From NCBI RefSeq assembly GCF_003713065.1, contig NZ_CP033433.1, positions 3,907,001-3,971,000 on the forward strand: 64,000 nucleotides of DNA, in the 5' to 3' direction. Under the pieces are notes generated by a model that worked only from the letters and a program-made list of their open reading frames with translations, searched no databases and was not told the origin of the DNA. Positions 40,797 through 49,335 of this stretch are shown here, piece by piece; the stretch's first letter is position 1; each line of letters begins with the position of its first letter. The position numbers were made by a program, and so were the translations under genes. The stretch comes from Cohnella candidum. Its GTDB lineage: Bacteria; Bacillota; Bacilli; Paenibacillales; Paenibacillaceae.

Positions 40797-41870
40797 CTAA
40801 TGAAAAAATGCTTGGATCCGCTCGCGGCTCAGCTTTTTGACCACTTCGGTGACGAGCTCGGCGGTCTGTTCGAAATCCCGCCGCGACATGACCGCGTTAT
40901 GAGTATGAATATACCTCGTGGCGAATCCGAGCGCAACGGAGGGGCAGCCGATGCCGTTCATGTGGAACCGCCCGGCGTCCGTCCCGCCGCCCATGCTGAC
41001 CGCCGTCTGCACCGGGATGCCCAGCTCTTCGGCCGTGTCGAGCACGAGATTGCGCAAGCCGGGATGCGAGACCATGTGCGCGTCGAGCAGCACGACGATC
41101 GGACCTTTGTCCATGTCGCAGGGAACCTGCTGGCCGTCCAGTCCGGGCGTATCCATCGAGACGCCGACGTCCACCGCGATGGCGATGTCCGGCTTGACCA
41201 GCTCGGCCAGCGTCGCGGCTCCGCGCAGTCCAACTTCCTCCTGGACGGTCGCCCCCGCGAAGAGGATATTCGGATGGCTCTCTCCCTGCAGCCGCTCCAG
41301 CACTTCAATGGCCAGCGCACAGCCCGCGCGGTTATCCAGCGCTTTGCCGGCCCAAAGCCGATCCTCCTTCAGGGTGAAGAAATCCGCGGCGGGGATGATC
41401 GGGTCGCCCGGCCGGACGCCCATTTCTGAGACTTCCTCCGGACTGGTAGCCCCGATGTCAATGTACATTTCTTCCAGCTTCATCACCTTGCCGCGTTCTT
41501 CCGCGGGAAGGACGTGAGGCGCTTTGGCTCCGACGATTCCGATGACGTCGCCGCGCCGCGTTTTGATTTTCACGCGTTGGGACAGCAGGCTGTGCGGCCA
41601 CCATCCCCCGAGCTGCTGGAAGCGGAGAAAGCCTTTGGGCGTAATATGGGAAACGATGAATCCGACCTCGTCCAAATGCCCTGCCAGCAAAATCCTCGGA
41701 CCTTCCGCCAGCCCCGTTTTCACGCCGACGACTCCGCCCAAGCGGTCCCGCCGGATTTCATCCGCAACCGGGGCCAGCCAGCGTTCCATTTCGGTCCGCA
41801 CCTCGTGCTCGAAGCCGGGTACTCCGTCAACCTCCGACAGCCGTTTCATCAACTGGGTCAATTTGTCCAT
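40797..41870 (-). CDS. M42-family metallopeptidase (glutamyl/deblocking aminopeptidase type)
   Basis: 357 residues. Di-metal aminopeptidase: LLAGHLDEVGFIV (His65, Asp67), ALDNRAGCALAIEVL, the catalytic Glu pair in VQEEVGLRGA, and DVGVSMDTPG. These enzymes form tetrahedral dodecamers and trim peptides in the cytoplasm; some homologues act as cellulases or FrvX. Its 5' end overlaps the MFS gene by 44 bp. Its place between a transporter and a TetR gene suggests peptide or peptide-antibiotic handling, which is only inference. Confidence 0.92.
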   Translation of the reverse strand: MDKLTQLMKRLSEVDGVPGFEHEVRTEMERWLAPVADEIRRDRLGGVVGVKTGLAEGPRILLAGHLDEVGFIVSHITPKGFLRFQQLGGWWPHSLLSQRVKIKTRRGDVIGIVGAKAPHVLPAEERGKVMKLEEMYIDIGATSPEEVSEMGVRPGDPIIPAADFFTLKEDRLWAGKALDNRAGCALAIEVLERLQGESHPNILFAGATVQEEVGLRGAATLAELVKPDIAIAVDVGVSMDTPGLDGQQVPCDMDKGPIVVLLDAHMVSHPGLRNLVLDTAEELGIPVQTAVSMGGGTDAGRFHMNGIGCPSVALGFATRYIHTHNAVMSRRDFEQTAELVTEVVKKLSRERIQAFFH

Positions 41871-43113
41871 GGGCTTCTTTCCTCTCAGCGTTGACTGTTG
41901 TGGTTCGGTAAAGCAAAATGCCGATCAAAGCGGCGGCAATAACGAAACCGTGGAGCGTGATGACCATTTCGAACAGGTTGAGCTTCTCCATGATCAGCGG
42001 GGCCGCGATGAAACCGAGCCCGAAGCCGAGCCGGTTCAGCACGGCGGAGACGCCGAAAATCCGGCCGCGGATCCGGTTTTCCGTCTGCTGGAACACCGTC
42101 ATCAGCGTCGTCATCGCGATGGCATCGGCGATCCCGGTGGCGAAGGATGCCGGCAGGACCCATTCGACCTGCTCGGTGGCGAACATCCCGATGAACCCGA
42201 GCGACATGAAAGGCGTGGCGAGCAGGTAAATCCGTCCCGGGTGGCGGCGGAACCAGGCGATTTTCGGCATGATGAAGGTGGATAGCACGTTGCCCGCTCC
42301 CCAGGTCGCCCAAATCAGTCCGTAAAATAGCGCCTGCCGGTTCGGATCCAGCTTTTCGGCCAGGAGAGGCGCGCCCAGGTTGTGGGAACCGGCGCCGAAT
42401 GTGTCGGCTAGGAACACCATGAAGACGATGAGGAGCGCGGTTTGGGTTTTGAGGAACGCCGCGACCTCCTTCAGGTCTCCCCACTGCTGCCGTAAGACGC
42501 TGCCGATGCTGCTCTTCGGGAGTGCGGCGGCGGTGTCGCTGCCTGCGTCGTTGGCTTCGGGCGGTGCGGCGCGGGCGTGATCCCACTTCATCCGTTGCAA
42601 AGCGATGGCGGACAGGAGGAAGGACAGGGAGTCGATCACGAGCACGGCTTCATAACCGAGCTGGTCCTGCAGCACACCGCCGGCGAGGAACCCGATGACC
42701 ATGCTGACGGCGCCGAGGCGGGAGATCAGCGCGTTGACGTTGAGCAAATTTTGGTCCCCGTAGATTTGCGGTACTTCCGCGTTGTAGCTCACCTCGAAAA
42801 AGCTGCCCACGAGGCCCATGAGGAACCGGACGAGCAAAATCATTTCCGGCTGCGGGAACGGAATGAGCAGCAGGATGAGTCCGCACCTCAGCCAGTCCGT
42901 GACGATCATGATCTTCTTGCGGTCGAAGCGGTCGGCAACGACGCCGGACACGAACCCGGACAGCAGGCCTCCGATGACGCCGGCCGCCATGGACGCGGAC
43001 AGCCAGCCGACGCTCTGGGTCGCGGCGTAAATAAGCGCGCCGAGCACGATCGTGTCCATGCGCGAGCCGAGGTCGGAGAACGCTTTCACGTAGAGGTAAA
43101 GTTTGTTTTTCAT
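41827..43113 (-). CDS. MFS transporter, first gene of the MFS/M42/TetR operon
   Basis: 428 residues from the ATG at 43113 with GGGAGGTCCCG upstream; a longer reading begins inside the hairpin array. Twelve helices with the cytoplasmic signature GVVADRFDRKKIMIV. Resembles MFS_3-type exporters (macrolide-efflux/enterobactin-exporter-like, e.g. LVRFLMGLVGSFFEVSYNAE). Substrate unknown. Overlaps the M42 gene by 44 bp. Its 5' leader would include the repeat array at 43153-43408 if transcription starts near 43420. Confidence 0.9.
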   Translation of the reverse strand: MKNKLYLYVKAFSDLGSRMDTIVLGALIYAATQSVGWLSASMAAGVIGGLLSGFVSGVVADRFDRKKIMIVTDWLRCGLILLLIPFPQPEMILLVRFLMGLVGSFFEVSYNAEVPQIYGDQNLLNVNALISRLGAVSMVIGFLAGGVLQDQLGYEAVLVIDSLSFLLSAIALQRMKWDHARAAPPEANDAGSDTAAALPKSSIGSVLRQQWGDLKEVAAFLKTQTALLIVFMVFLADTFGAGSHNLGAPLLAEKLDPNRQALFYGLIWATWGAGNVLSTFIMPKIAWFRRHPGRIYLLATPFMSLGFIGMFATEQVEWVLPASFATGIADAIAMTTLMTVFQQTENRIRGRIFGVSAVLNRLGFGLGFIAAPLIMEKLNLFEMVITLHGFVIAAALIGILLYRTTTVNAERKEAHGQIDPVDETAVGG

Positions 43114-43152
43114 CGGGACCTCCCAGGGGGTGGGGTGGATGGGGACGCTGCA

Positions 43153-43224
43153 TCCGGGTTTTTCCCGGTTACAACGGTGGGACAAGCGGTTTGGCGCTCT
43201 CTAGCCGGGTTTTTCCCGGTTACA
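43153..43224. repeat. Tandem hairpin repeat, family B (second locus, two units, 51-bp period)
   Basis: CCGGG-TTTTT-CCCGG at 43154-43168 and 43205-43219, each followed by TTACA as in the first locus at 14801-14870. Confidence 0.9.
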
Positions 43225-43230
43225 GGATTG

Positions 43231-43412
43231 CCGTAAGACGGTTAAACCGTCTTAGGGCACCGTCCGCGCACATGAAAAGCTCCGCAAGACGGCCTCATCG
43301 CCTTAGAGTAACAACCATACGCAGGTAAGGGCTCTGTAAGACGACCAAACCGTCTTGGAGTAACTCGCTTCTGCCCTATTCGGCTATGCAAGACGGCCAA
43401 ACCGTCTTAAAA
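43231..43412. repeat. Tandem hairpin repeat, family A (second locus, four units, 51-52-bp period)
   Basis: Units begin at 43235, 43286, 43338 and 43390. Unit 1 is AAGACGGTT-A-AACCGTCTT (nine pairs); units 3 and 4 have AAGACG...CGTCTT and AAGACGG...CCGTCTT. Unit 2 is decayed. Each is followed by T(A/T)G(A/G)G and, in units 2-3, GAGTAAC, as in the first locus. Here family A follows family B; at 14.6 kb it precedes it. Confidence 0.9.
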
Positions 43413-43430
43413 GCACCTTGCCTCCAAAAT

Positions 43431-43462
43431 AAATAAAACCGACCGGTCGTTCATTTTTATTT
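43431..43462. promoter_or_regulatory. TetR-type operator upstream of the MFS/M42/TetR operon
   Basis: A perfect core GACCGGTC (43441-43448) lies within AAATAAAA...TTTTATTT arms (43431-43438 and 43455-43462). On the minus strand TGAACG and TATTTT with a 16-base spacer flank it as possible -35/-10 boxes. The operon's own TetR protein is the natural ligand. Confidence 0.55.
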
Positions 43463-43544
43463 AAACACAAAAAAAGATCCTCCACAAGGGCGAATCTTAC
43501 GATTGCTTGCGTCATGTTCCTCGTTCCACCGCGGAGGCTTAAAC

Positions 43545-43722
43545 ACATCGTCGCAAAATGTGACTTTATCGCACCACCCCAAATAAAACCGCCGATTATC
43601 GTTACAAAATGTGACTATAAACTGCCACCCCGCACAAAACCGCTCACCATCGTCGCAAAATGTGACTATTATCTGCCACTCTACGCACAGCCGCCCATCA
43701 TCGTCGCAAAATGAGACCATCC
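43545..43722. repeat. Tandem hairpin repeat, family D (four units, exactly 51-bp period)
   Basis: CGTCGC or CGTTAC begins at 43549, 43600, 43651 and 43702. The core GTCGCA-AAA-TGTGAC (GTTACA-AAA-TGTGAC in unit 2) forms a six-pair hairpin when G-U is allowed; unit 4 has one mismatch (TGAGAC). The flank with CTGCCAC and CACAAAACCGC is also repeated. The minus-strand frame over it encodes 17-residue repeats (VTFCDDGERFCAGW) and is judged spurious. It lies between the TetR-type operator and the DUF4023 gene. Confidence 0.9.
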
Positions 43723-43835
43723 AACCGACGCCCCACAACCCGATACTCCCGCAATGGAGGTTTCGTTCCGTTCCCGATTACCAAAACCGATCCAGAGGGA
43801 ATCCTAAGCGGAAACGCCCGAAAGGAGGAGACACG

Positions 43836-43964
43836 ATGGATAGCACCGGGGAATTCGTGAACAAGCTGGAGGAAAACCAGGAAAAACAGGAGCATAACCG
43901 CAAGCACGCCCAAGGCAATCCGGGCAAGCAGCTGCCCAACAAACGCAAAGGCACGATGAAATGA
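43836..43964 (+). CDS. DUF4023 family small protein
   Basis: 42 residues: MDSTGEFVNKLEENQEKQEH, then a basic tail with GNPGKQLPNKRKG. This matches the DUF4023 family of about 40-residue proteins of spore-forming Bacilli. AAAGGAGGAGACACG gives an ideal ribosome site at this ATG; the longer reading upstream crosses repeat DNA. Function unknown, possibly sporulation-related. Confidence 0.85.
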   Translation: MDSTGEFVNKLEENQEKQEHNRKHAQGNPGKQLPNKRKGTMK

Positions 43965-43965
43965 A

Positions 43966-44007
43966 AACAAGCCATGACGCCGGCGATTCGGTGTCATGGC
44001 TTTCTTC
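43966..44007 (+). terminator. Terminator of the DUF4023 gene
   Basis: AAGCCATGAC (43969-43978) pairs with GTCATGGCTT (43993-44002), CGCC/GGTG inside, then TCTTCG. It begins at the stop codon. Confidence 0.8.
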
Positions 44008-44016
44008 GTTTTCGGC

Positions 44017-45387
44017 TTACGTTTGAGGCTGCTCGCGGGCGTCGTCGTTTCCCTGAAAATCGCCGTGAGCGATGTGCTCGAGGGCCGGCCGCTTATGCCG
44101 GACATGGTCCCGTTCCTCCGAGCCTTGCACGAAGAAGGGAACGGCTCGCGCCGCCGAGTGATCCCGTTCCAGCTTGGGGGCTAGCCTATCTCGCATGAAA
44201 AACCAGCTTATAATCGGGGCGCTCCCGATCAGCAGCATCATCCAGTTGATGACCGCGGGCGCTTTGCTGATGCTCAGCGTGACGATGAATACGGTCATCC
44301 CGAGAATGCGTCCAACGTTTAACGACAGCTCCCGGAGCACGACGTATTCCGACCGCTGGCGGACGCTTTCCTCGTTCGTGCCGATCAGGTCGAACACCGA
44401 CGACGTCATCGGAATCGTGAAAAACGGGATAAACAGCGAGGTGCCGATCCCGAAAATCAGCAGCGTCGTATAGTTCACGCCGAAGAAGAAAGGCAGGATG
44501 ACCAGCGTCATCGCAATCGTCCCGACGAGCATGCCGATCCGGCGCCAGCGGGGCTTCAGCCATCGGCCGACCGCGAAGAAGGTCACGAACGCCACGATCT
44601 GGGTGATCAAAGAGTAGTTGCCGAGTTTCATTTCGCTGCCGGTATGGATATACACGAGAAGCCCGATCAGAACGCCGAACACGGTCTCCCGGAATCCTTG
44701 CGCGATGAGCGCTCCGATAACCGGCCGCCAAGGCGTGCGCGGGACCCGCCAGATCTTGGCCGGAAGGCGCCATTGGTATTGCCCGCCCGGCTCCCGGTTA
44801 TGAAGCAGGAAGCTGACGAGCACCCCCGCGACGAAAATGCCGAGAGAGACCATGAAAATGATCCGGTACCCGCTCTCCCCCGCCATATGCGAAATGAAAT
44901 AACCGGAGCCCCAAGGCGCGGCCATCCCGACCAGGGAACCCGTCACTCCGGCAAACCCATTGAATTTGTCGCGGTTGGCGGCATTCGTCGCCTCGAAATA
45001 AATCACGTTAAAGCCAAGCCAAAACAGGCCGACCGCGAGTCCCTGCACCATGCCGAGCAGCCATACATAGTTAACGGCCGCTTTGCCCAGCAGCAGCACG
45101 ATGCCGTAAAAAACGGCGGAAACCCCGATTCCCAGACGGATGCAGGTGCCGCTGCGGCCTTTTTTGGCCAGGTACCCCGCTATCCAGAAGGTCACGGCCA
45201 TCAAGACGTGGGTGAGCAGCGTAAACCAGCCGAGAAGCACGAAATTGCGGGAGGCTTTCCATATGTAAATCCCGAGAAACGTGCCGGACAACAGGCTGGC
45301 GGTAATGTACAAACCGTTCACCAGCAGCAAGAGCCGCGTCTGGCCGTCGAGCCGGCGGGTGCCGGCGGAGGATGGGCTTGAGGGCAT
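44017..45387 (-). CDS. MFS transporter with His/Arg-rich tail
   Basis: 456 residues from the ATG at 45387 (AAAGGGGACCAGCCTGC upstream). Twelve helices; GLYITASLLSGTFLGIYIW opens the first, and GYLAKKGRSGTC marks the loop between helices 2 and 3. It resembles the YqgE-like MFS group of Bacilli. The last 45 residues (HSAARAVPFF, EERDHVRHKRPALEHIAHGD) are hydrophilic and His-rich and run nearly to the DUF4023 terminator. Substrate unknown. Confidence 0.85.
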   Translation of the reverse strand: MPSSPSSAGTRRLDGQTRLLLLVNGLYITASLLSGTFLGIYIWKASRNFVLLGWFTLLTHVLMAVTFWIAGYLAKKGRSGTCIRLGIGVSAVFYGIVLLLGKAAVNYVWLLGMVQGLAVGLFWLGFNVIYFEATNAANRDKFNGFAGVTGSLVGMAAPWGSGYFISHMAGESGYRIIFMVSLGIFVAGVLVSFLLHNREPGGQYQWRLPAKIWRVPRTPWRPVIGALIAQGFRETVFGVLIGLLVYIHTGSEMKLGNYSLITQIVAFVTFFAVGRWLKPRWRRIGMLVGTIAMTLVILPFFFGVNYTTLLIFGIGTSLFIPFFTIPMTSSVFDLIGTNEESVRQRSEYVVLRELSLNVGRILGMTVFIVTLSISKAPAVINWMMLLIGSAPIISWFFMRDRLAPKLERDHSAARAVPFFVQGSEERDHVRHKRPALEHIAHGDFQGNDDAREQPQT

Positions 45388-45493
45388 GCAGGCTGGTCCC
45401 CTTTCCTTGGACTGTAGGATCGGTGCCATCCGAAGCACCGTCTTACTCTGCCCAAAAAAGAGCGGCACGAAACGAAAAAACTTCCGTTAAAGG

Positions 45494-45522
45494 CAAAAAG
45501 CCGCCGGTCATTCGCCGGCGGC
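45494..45522 (-). terminator. Terminator of the ABC exporter operon
   Basis: GCCGCCGG (45500-45507) pairs with CCGGCGGC (45515-45522); read on the minus strand TTTTTGCC follows. It overlaps the last codons and stop of the exporter gene. Confidence 0.85.
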
Positions 45523-47388
45523 CTTCTCTTCGAGGTTTCCGAACTGGTTCATGTACATCCGATAGTAGACGCCCTTGCGCTCCATCAATTCATCATGGCT
45601 GCCGTGCTCCACGATCTGCCCGTGGTCGATGACCATGATCCGGTCCGCCTCGCGGATCGTGTTCAGCCGGTGAGCGATGATGAACGAGGTTCTCCCCTTC
45701 ATGACCTGCAGCATGGCATCCTGGATCTGGAGCTCCGTGCGGGTGTCGATGCTGCTCGTCGCCTCGTCCAGGATGAGGATCGAAGGCTTCGCCAGGATGA
45801 CCCGCGCGATCGCGAGCAGCTGACGCTGCCCTTGGCTGAGATTGCCCCCGTTCTCCGCGAGCACCGTATCGTAGCCGTTCGGCAGCCTGCGGATAAAGGT
45901 GTCCGCGTTGGCGAGAACCGCGGCTTCCCGAATCTCTTCGTCCGTCGCTTCCGGATTGCCGTACCGGATGTTCTCCTTGATCGTTCCGGAGAAAAGGTAC
46001 GTATCCTGAAGCACGATGCCGAAGCTTCGGCGAAGGCTGTCCATCGTATAAGTACGGATATCTCGTTCGTCGATTTCAATGGAGCCGCCGGTTACGTCAT
46101 AAAACCGGGTGAGCAGGTTGACGATCGTCGTTTTGCCCGCGCCGGTAGGACCCACGAAAGCCGTGCTCGTGCCTGCAGGCGCCTCGAAGCTGATGCCCTT
46201 CAGGATCGGCACGTCGGGCCGGTAACCGAACGAAACATTGTCAAACCGCACATGCCCCGACGTGTTTTCGAGCCGGACCGCTTCCGGCGGATCCGCCGGC
46301 TCCTCTTCCTCGTCCAACACCTCAAACACCCGTTCCGCGCCGGCGATGCCGGATTGCAGTTGGTTAAACGTATTGGCCAAGTCGTTAAGCGGACGGACGA
46401 ATTGCCGGGAATAGCTCAGGAAGCTGGCGATCACGCCGACGGTGATCATTTTTTCCACGGCCATCCACGAGCCGGTGATCGCGATCGCGGCGAAGCCGAC
46501 GTTGCCGATCACGTTCATGAGCGGCATGAGAAAGCCGGAACGGATTTGCGCCTGAACGCCGACCTTGCACAGCTCGTCGTTGACCGCCTCGAATTCGCGG
46601 ATGACCTTCTCTTCCCGGTTGAAAGCTTTGACGATGTGAATGCCGGAGATCGTTTCCTCCACTTGCCCGTTCAGCGCGCCGAGCCGTACCTGCTGCTCCT
46701 TGAATAGCGGCCCGGTTTTGCGTGCTATCGTATTCGTCAGCAGGAAAACCGCGGGCACCGTGATCAAGCTCGCCAACGTCAGCAGCGGGCTGAGGTAAAG
46801 CATCATGATGAGCGCGCCCAGGATGGAAATCGAACCGGTCATGACCTGCACGACGGCCTGGGCCACCGTGGAACTGACGTTGTCGATATCGTTGGACAGC
46901 CGGCTCATCAGCTCCCCGTGGGAACGGGTATCGAAGAAGCGCAGCGGAAGCCTCTGGATTTTGGCGAACAGCGACCGCCTCAAGCGAAGGACGATACGCT
47001 GCGACACGCCCGCCATCAACCAGCCCTGCGCGAAGGTCAGCGCCGCGTCGGACAAGTAGGCCGCCATCAGCGCGATCAGCACGATTTGCAGCTGATTGAA
47101 ATCGACTTGACCGCGCCCGTTCGCCATCGTGTCGATGGACAAGCCGATCAAATAAGGACCGGCGAGCGTAATCGCGGAGTCGACGATCACCATGCAGAAG
47201 GTGAACGTGAGCAGTCCTTTTTCTTTCCCGAAGTAGGACCACAAGCGCTTCAGCGTGCTTTTCCAATCCTTCGGTTTCACTTTGGGGCCGCCTCTTCCGG
47301 GATGCCCTCCTCCGGGACCGAAGCCGCCCGCCCGCGGAGCGGGAACGGCGCCGCGCGGACCGGCCGCGTCACGAGGTGGCTGAGACAT
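45508..47388 (-). CDS. Heterodimeric ABC exporter subunit with the complete Walker B (catalytic Glu)
   Basis: 626 residues: a Gly/Pro/Arg-rich N-terminal stretch (PRAGGFGPGGGHPGRGG), six helices (about 60-330), then an NBD with Walker A FVGPTGAGKTT, signature NLSQGQRQLLAIARVI (non-canonical LSQGQ), Walker B ILILDEATSSID with the catalytic Glu, and IAHRLNTI. The partner gene overlaps by 20 bp upstream. The arrangement matches YheH/BmrD-type subunits of multidrug or lipid exporters. Substrate unknown. Confidence 0.93.
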   Translation of the reverse strand: MSQPPRDAAGPRGAVPAPRAGGFGPGGGHPGRGGPKVKPKDWKSTLKRLWSYFGKEKGLLTFTFCMVIVDSAITLAGPYLIGLSIDTMANGRGQVDFNQLQIVLIALMAAYLSDAALTFAQGWLMAGVSQRIVLRLRRSLFAKIQRLPLRFFDTRSHGELMSRLSNDIDNVSSTVAQAVVQVMTGSISILGALIMMLYLSPLLTLASLITVPAVFLLTNTIARKTGPLFKEQQVRLGALNGQVEETISGIHIVKAFNREEKVIREFEAVNDELCKVGVQAQIRSGFLMPLMNVIGNVGFAAIAITGSWMAVEKMITVGVIASFLSYSRQFVRPLNDLANTFNQLQSGIAGAERVFEVLDEEEEPADPPEAVRLENTSGHVRFDNVSFGYRPDVPILKGISFEAPAGTSTAFVGPTGAGKTTIVNLLTRFYDVTGGSIEIDERDIRTYTMDSLRRSFGIVLQDTYLFSGTIKENIRYGNPEATDEEIREAAVLANADTFIRRLPNGYDTVLAENGGNLSQGQRQLLAIARVILAKPSILILDEATSSIDTRTELQIQDAMLQVMKGRTSFIIAHRLNTIREADRIMVIDHGQIVEHGSHDELMERKGVYYRMYMNQFGNLEEKAAGE

Positions 47389-49129
47389 TCGCGCTCACCT
47401 CCTTGCCGATCTGGGACCGGAAAATTTCCTGATAGCTTCGGCACATCCTGAGCAGTTCGTCATGCTTGCCGATGCCCGCGATCTCGCCGTCGTCAAGCAC
47501 GATGATTTTGTCCGCATCGATGACGGACGTGATCCGCTGGGCGATGATCAGGCAAGTAATCCCTTGCGCGTAGGCTTTCAGCGCCTGCTTGATCCGCGTC
47601 TCCGTCGCCGTATCCACCGCGCTCGTGCTGTCGTCTAGGATCAGGATATCCGGCCGGCGGATGAGCGCCCTGGCAATCGACAGCCGCTGCTTCTGCCCGC
47701 CGGACAAATTGACGCCCCCTTGTCCCAGCGGGGTGCCGTACCGCTCCGGAAATTTGGAGATGAACTCTTCGGCTTGCGCCATGCGCGCCGCTTGAGCCAC
47801 TTCCTCCTCGGTCGCGTCTTCTTTGCCCCAACGGATGTTGCTTTCGATCGTCCCGGTGAACAGGATCGATTTTTGCGGGACGACCGCGATCTTTTCCCGC
47901 AACTCTTGCGGCTCCAGCGACCGGACATCAACGCCGTCGACGCGGACTGCGCCGGCCGAAACGTCGTAGAACCTCGGGATCAAGCTGACCAAGGTGCTTT
48001 TACCGGAGCCCGTGGAGCCGATGATGCCGACCGTTTCCCCCGCCAAGCACGAGAACGAGACTTTTTTCAGCACCGGATCCCCGGACGCGCCTTCGTACGA
48101 GAAACTCACCCGGTCGAACTCCAGCTTAGGCGCAGGCCCTCCAGCAGGCGCCGCTCCTGCCTCGCGCGCAGGTTCCCGTTCCATCCGCCGCCCTTCCTCG
48201 AACACCTCGCCGATCCGCTCCGCCGAAGCTTTGGCCCGCACGAACATGTTGAACACGAACGAGATCATAAGCAGCGAGAACAGAATCTGAGTCATGTAGT
48301 GGATGAAAGCGAGAATATCGCCCACCTGCATGCTGCCGGCATTGACGCGCAGGCCGCCGATCCAAATGATCGCCGCGATGCCGAAATTGACCGTCAGCAT
48401 GACGCCGGGGCTGAACACCGCCATCACCCGCGAAGCCACCGTCGTACGCTCCCGATACTCCTCGTTCGCCCGGTCGAACTTCCCCATTTCATGGTCGAAC
48501 CGGTTAAATGCTTTAACGACCCGTACTCCCGACAAATACTCGCGGGACGCTCCGTTGATCCGGTCCAGCGCCCCTTGCACCTTCGCGAACAGCGGGAACC
48601 CGATCCTCATGTTGATGAAGATGAGCAGCCCGACGACCGGAACGACGATCAGCAGCACCAACGCCAAATGGCGATTGAGATTCGCGGCCATGATGAGACT
48701 GCCGATGCAGATCATCGGCGCCTTCACGAAAATGCGCATGAGGCCGTTGACGAAATTCTGCACCTGCGTCACGTCGTTCGTCAGACGCGTCATGAGCGAG
48801 GGCCGGTCGAACTTGTCGATGCTCTCGAACGTGAACGTCTGGATTTTGCGGAACAGATCCGACCGCACGTCCGCGCCGAACCGCTGGGACACCCGGCTCG
48901 CGATCAAGTTGCGGATCGTCGCGCCAAGCGCGCCACCTGCCGTCACGAGGAGCATCAGGCCGCCCAGCCGCAGCACTTCATGCATGTCGGAGCCGGTGAC
49001 GCCGTCATCGACCATCCGCGCCATGATCGTCGGCAGCAGCAGATCGGCGGCGGACTCGATCATCAAGAAGAAAATCGCGATCAGAAAAAGCTTTCCGTAC
49101 TTCCGCACATAAGGACGAAAGACACCCAC
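47369..49129 (-). CDS. Heterodimeric ABC exporter subunit with degenerate Walker B (Asp for Glu)
   Basis: 586 residues: six helices, then an NBD with Walker A IIGSTGSGKSTL, canonical signature NLSGGQKQRLSIARAL, and Walker B ILILDDSTSAVD where Asp replaces the catalytic Glu; IAQRITSV replaces the H-loop His by Gln. Combined with LSQGQ in the partner, one ATP site is degenerate and one active, as in TmrAB and BmrCD. It is the first gene of the two-gene operon. Confidence 0.93.
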   Translation of the reverse strand: MGVFRPYVRKYGKLFLIAIFFLMIESAADLLLPTIMARMVDDGVTGSDMHEVLRLGGLMLLVTAGGALGATIRNLIASRVSQRFGADVRSDLFRKIQTFTFESIDKFDRPSLMTRLTNDVTQVQNFVNGLMRIFVKAPMICIGSLIMAANLNRHLALVLLIVVPVVGLLIFINMRIGFPLFAKVQGALDRINGASREYLSGVRVVKAFNRFDHEMGKFDRANEEYRERTTVASRVMAVFSPGVMLTVNFGIAAIIWIGGLRVNAGSMQVGDILAFIHYMTQILFSLLMISFVFNMFVRAKASAERIGEVFEEGRRMEREPAREAGAAPAGGPAPKLEFDRVSFSYEGASGDPVLKKVSFSCLAGETVGIIGSTGSGKSTLVSLIPRFYDVSAGAVRVDGVDVRSLEPQELREKIAVVPQKSILFTGTIESNIRWGKEDATEEEVAQAARMAQAEEFISKFPERYGTPLGQGGVNLSGGQKQRLSIARALIRRPDILILDDSTSAVDTATETRIKQALKAYAQGITCLIIAQRITSVIDADKIIVLDDGEIAGIGKHDELLRMCRSYQEIFRSQIGKEVSANVSATS

Positions 49130-49245
49130 TCCGCACCCTCCTCTGCCTTAACAATAATACCTCGGGACCCCGAAGGCCCCCTTCCCGAAAACCCTGCATG
49201 TTTAAAGATACTGCTGTGGAAACCAAAAGTCACGACCCCCTCCCT

Positions 49246-49274
49246 TTGACAGCACCTTACGTTAGCGTTAATTT
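49246..49274 (+). promoter_or_regulatory. Sigma-A promoter of mqnB-mqnD
   Basis: TTGACA (49246-49251), a 17-base spacer, TAATTT (49269-49274). The -35 is perfect and the -10 is four of six; the start codon is 61 bases downstream. Confidence 0.7.
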
Positions 49275-49335
49275 GGATGAAGGGATTTTTTTCGGACGAA
49301 TGGGATTCGAGCGAGCTGGCGAGGAGACGAAAACG

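Noticed and set aside
43457-43738. A minus-strand ORF with VTFCDDGERFCAGW-type repeats
   Set aside because: The 17-residue repeats simply translate the 51-bp family D array; no ribosome site, and hairpin conservation explains the pattern better.
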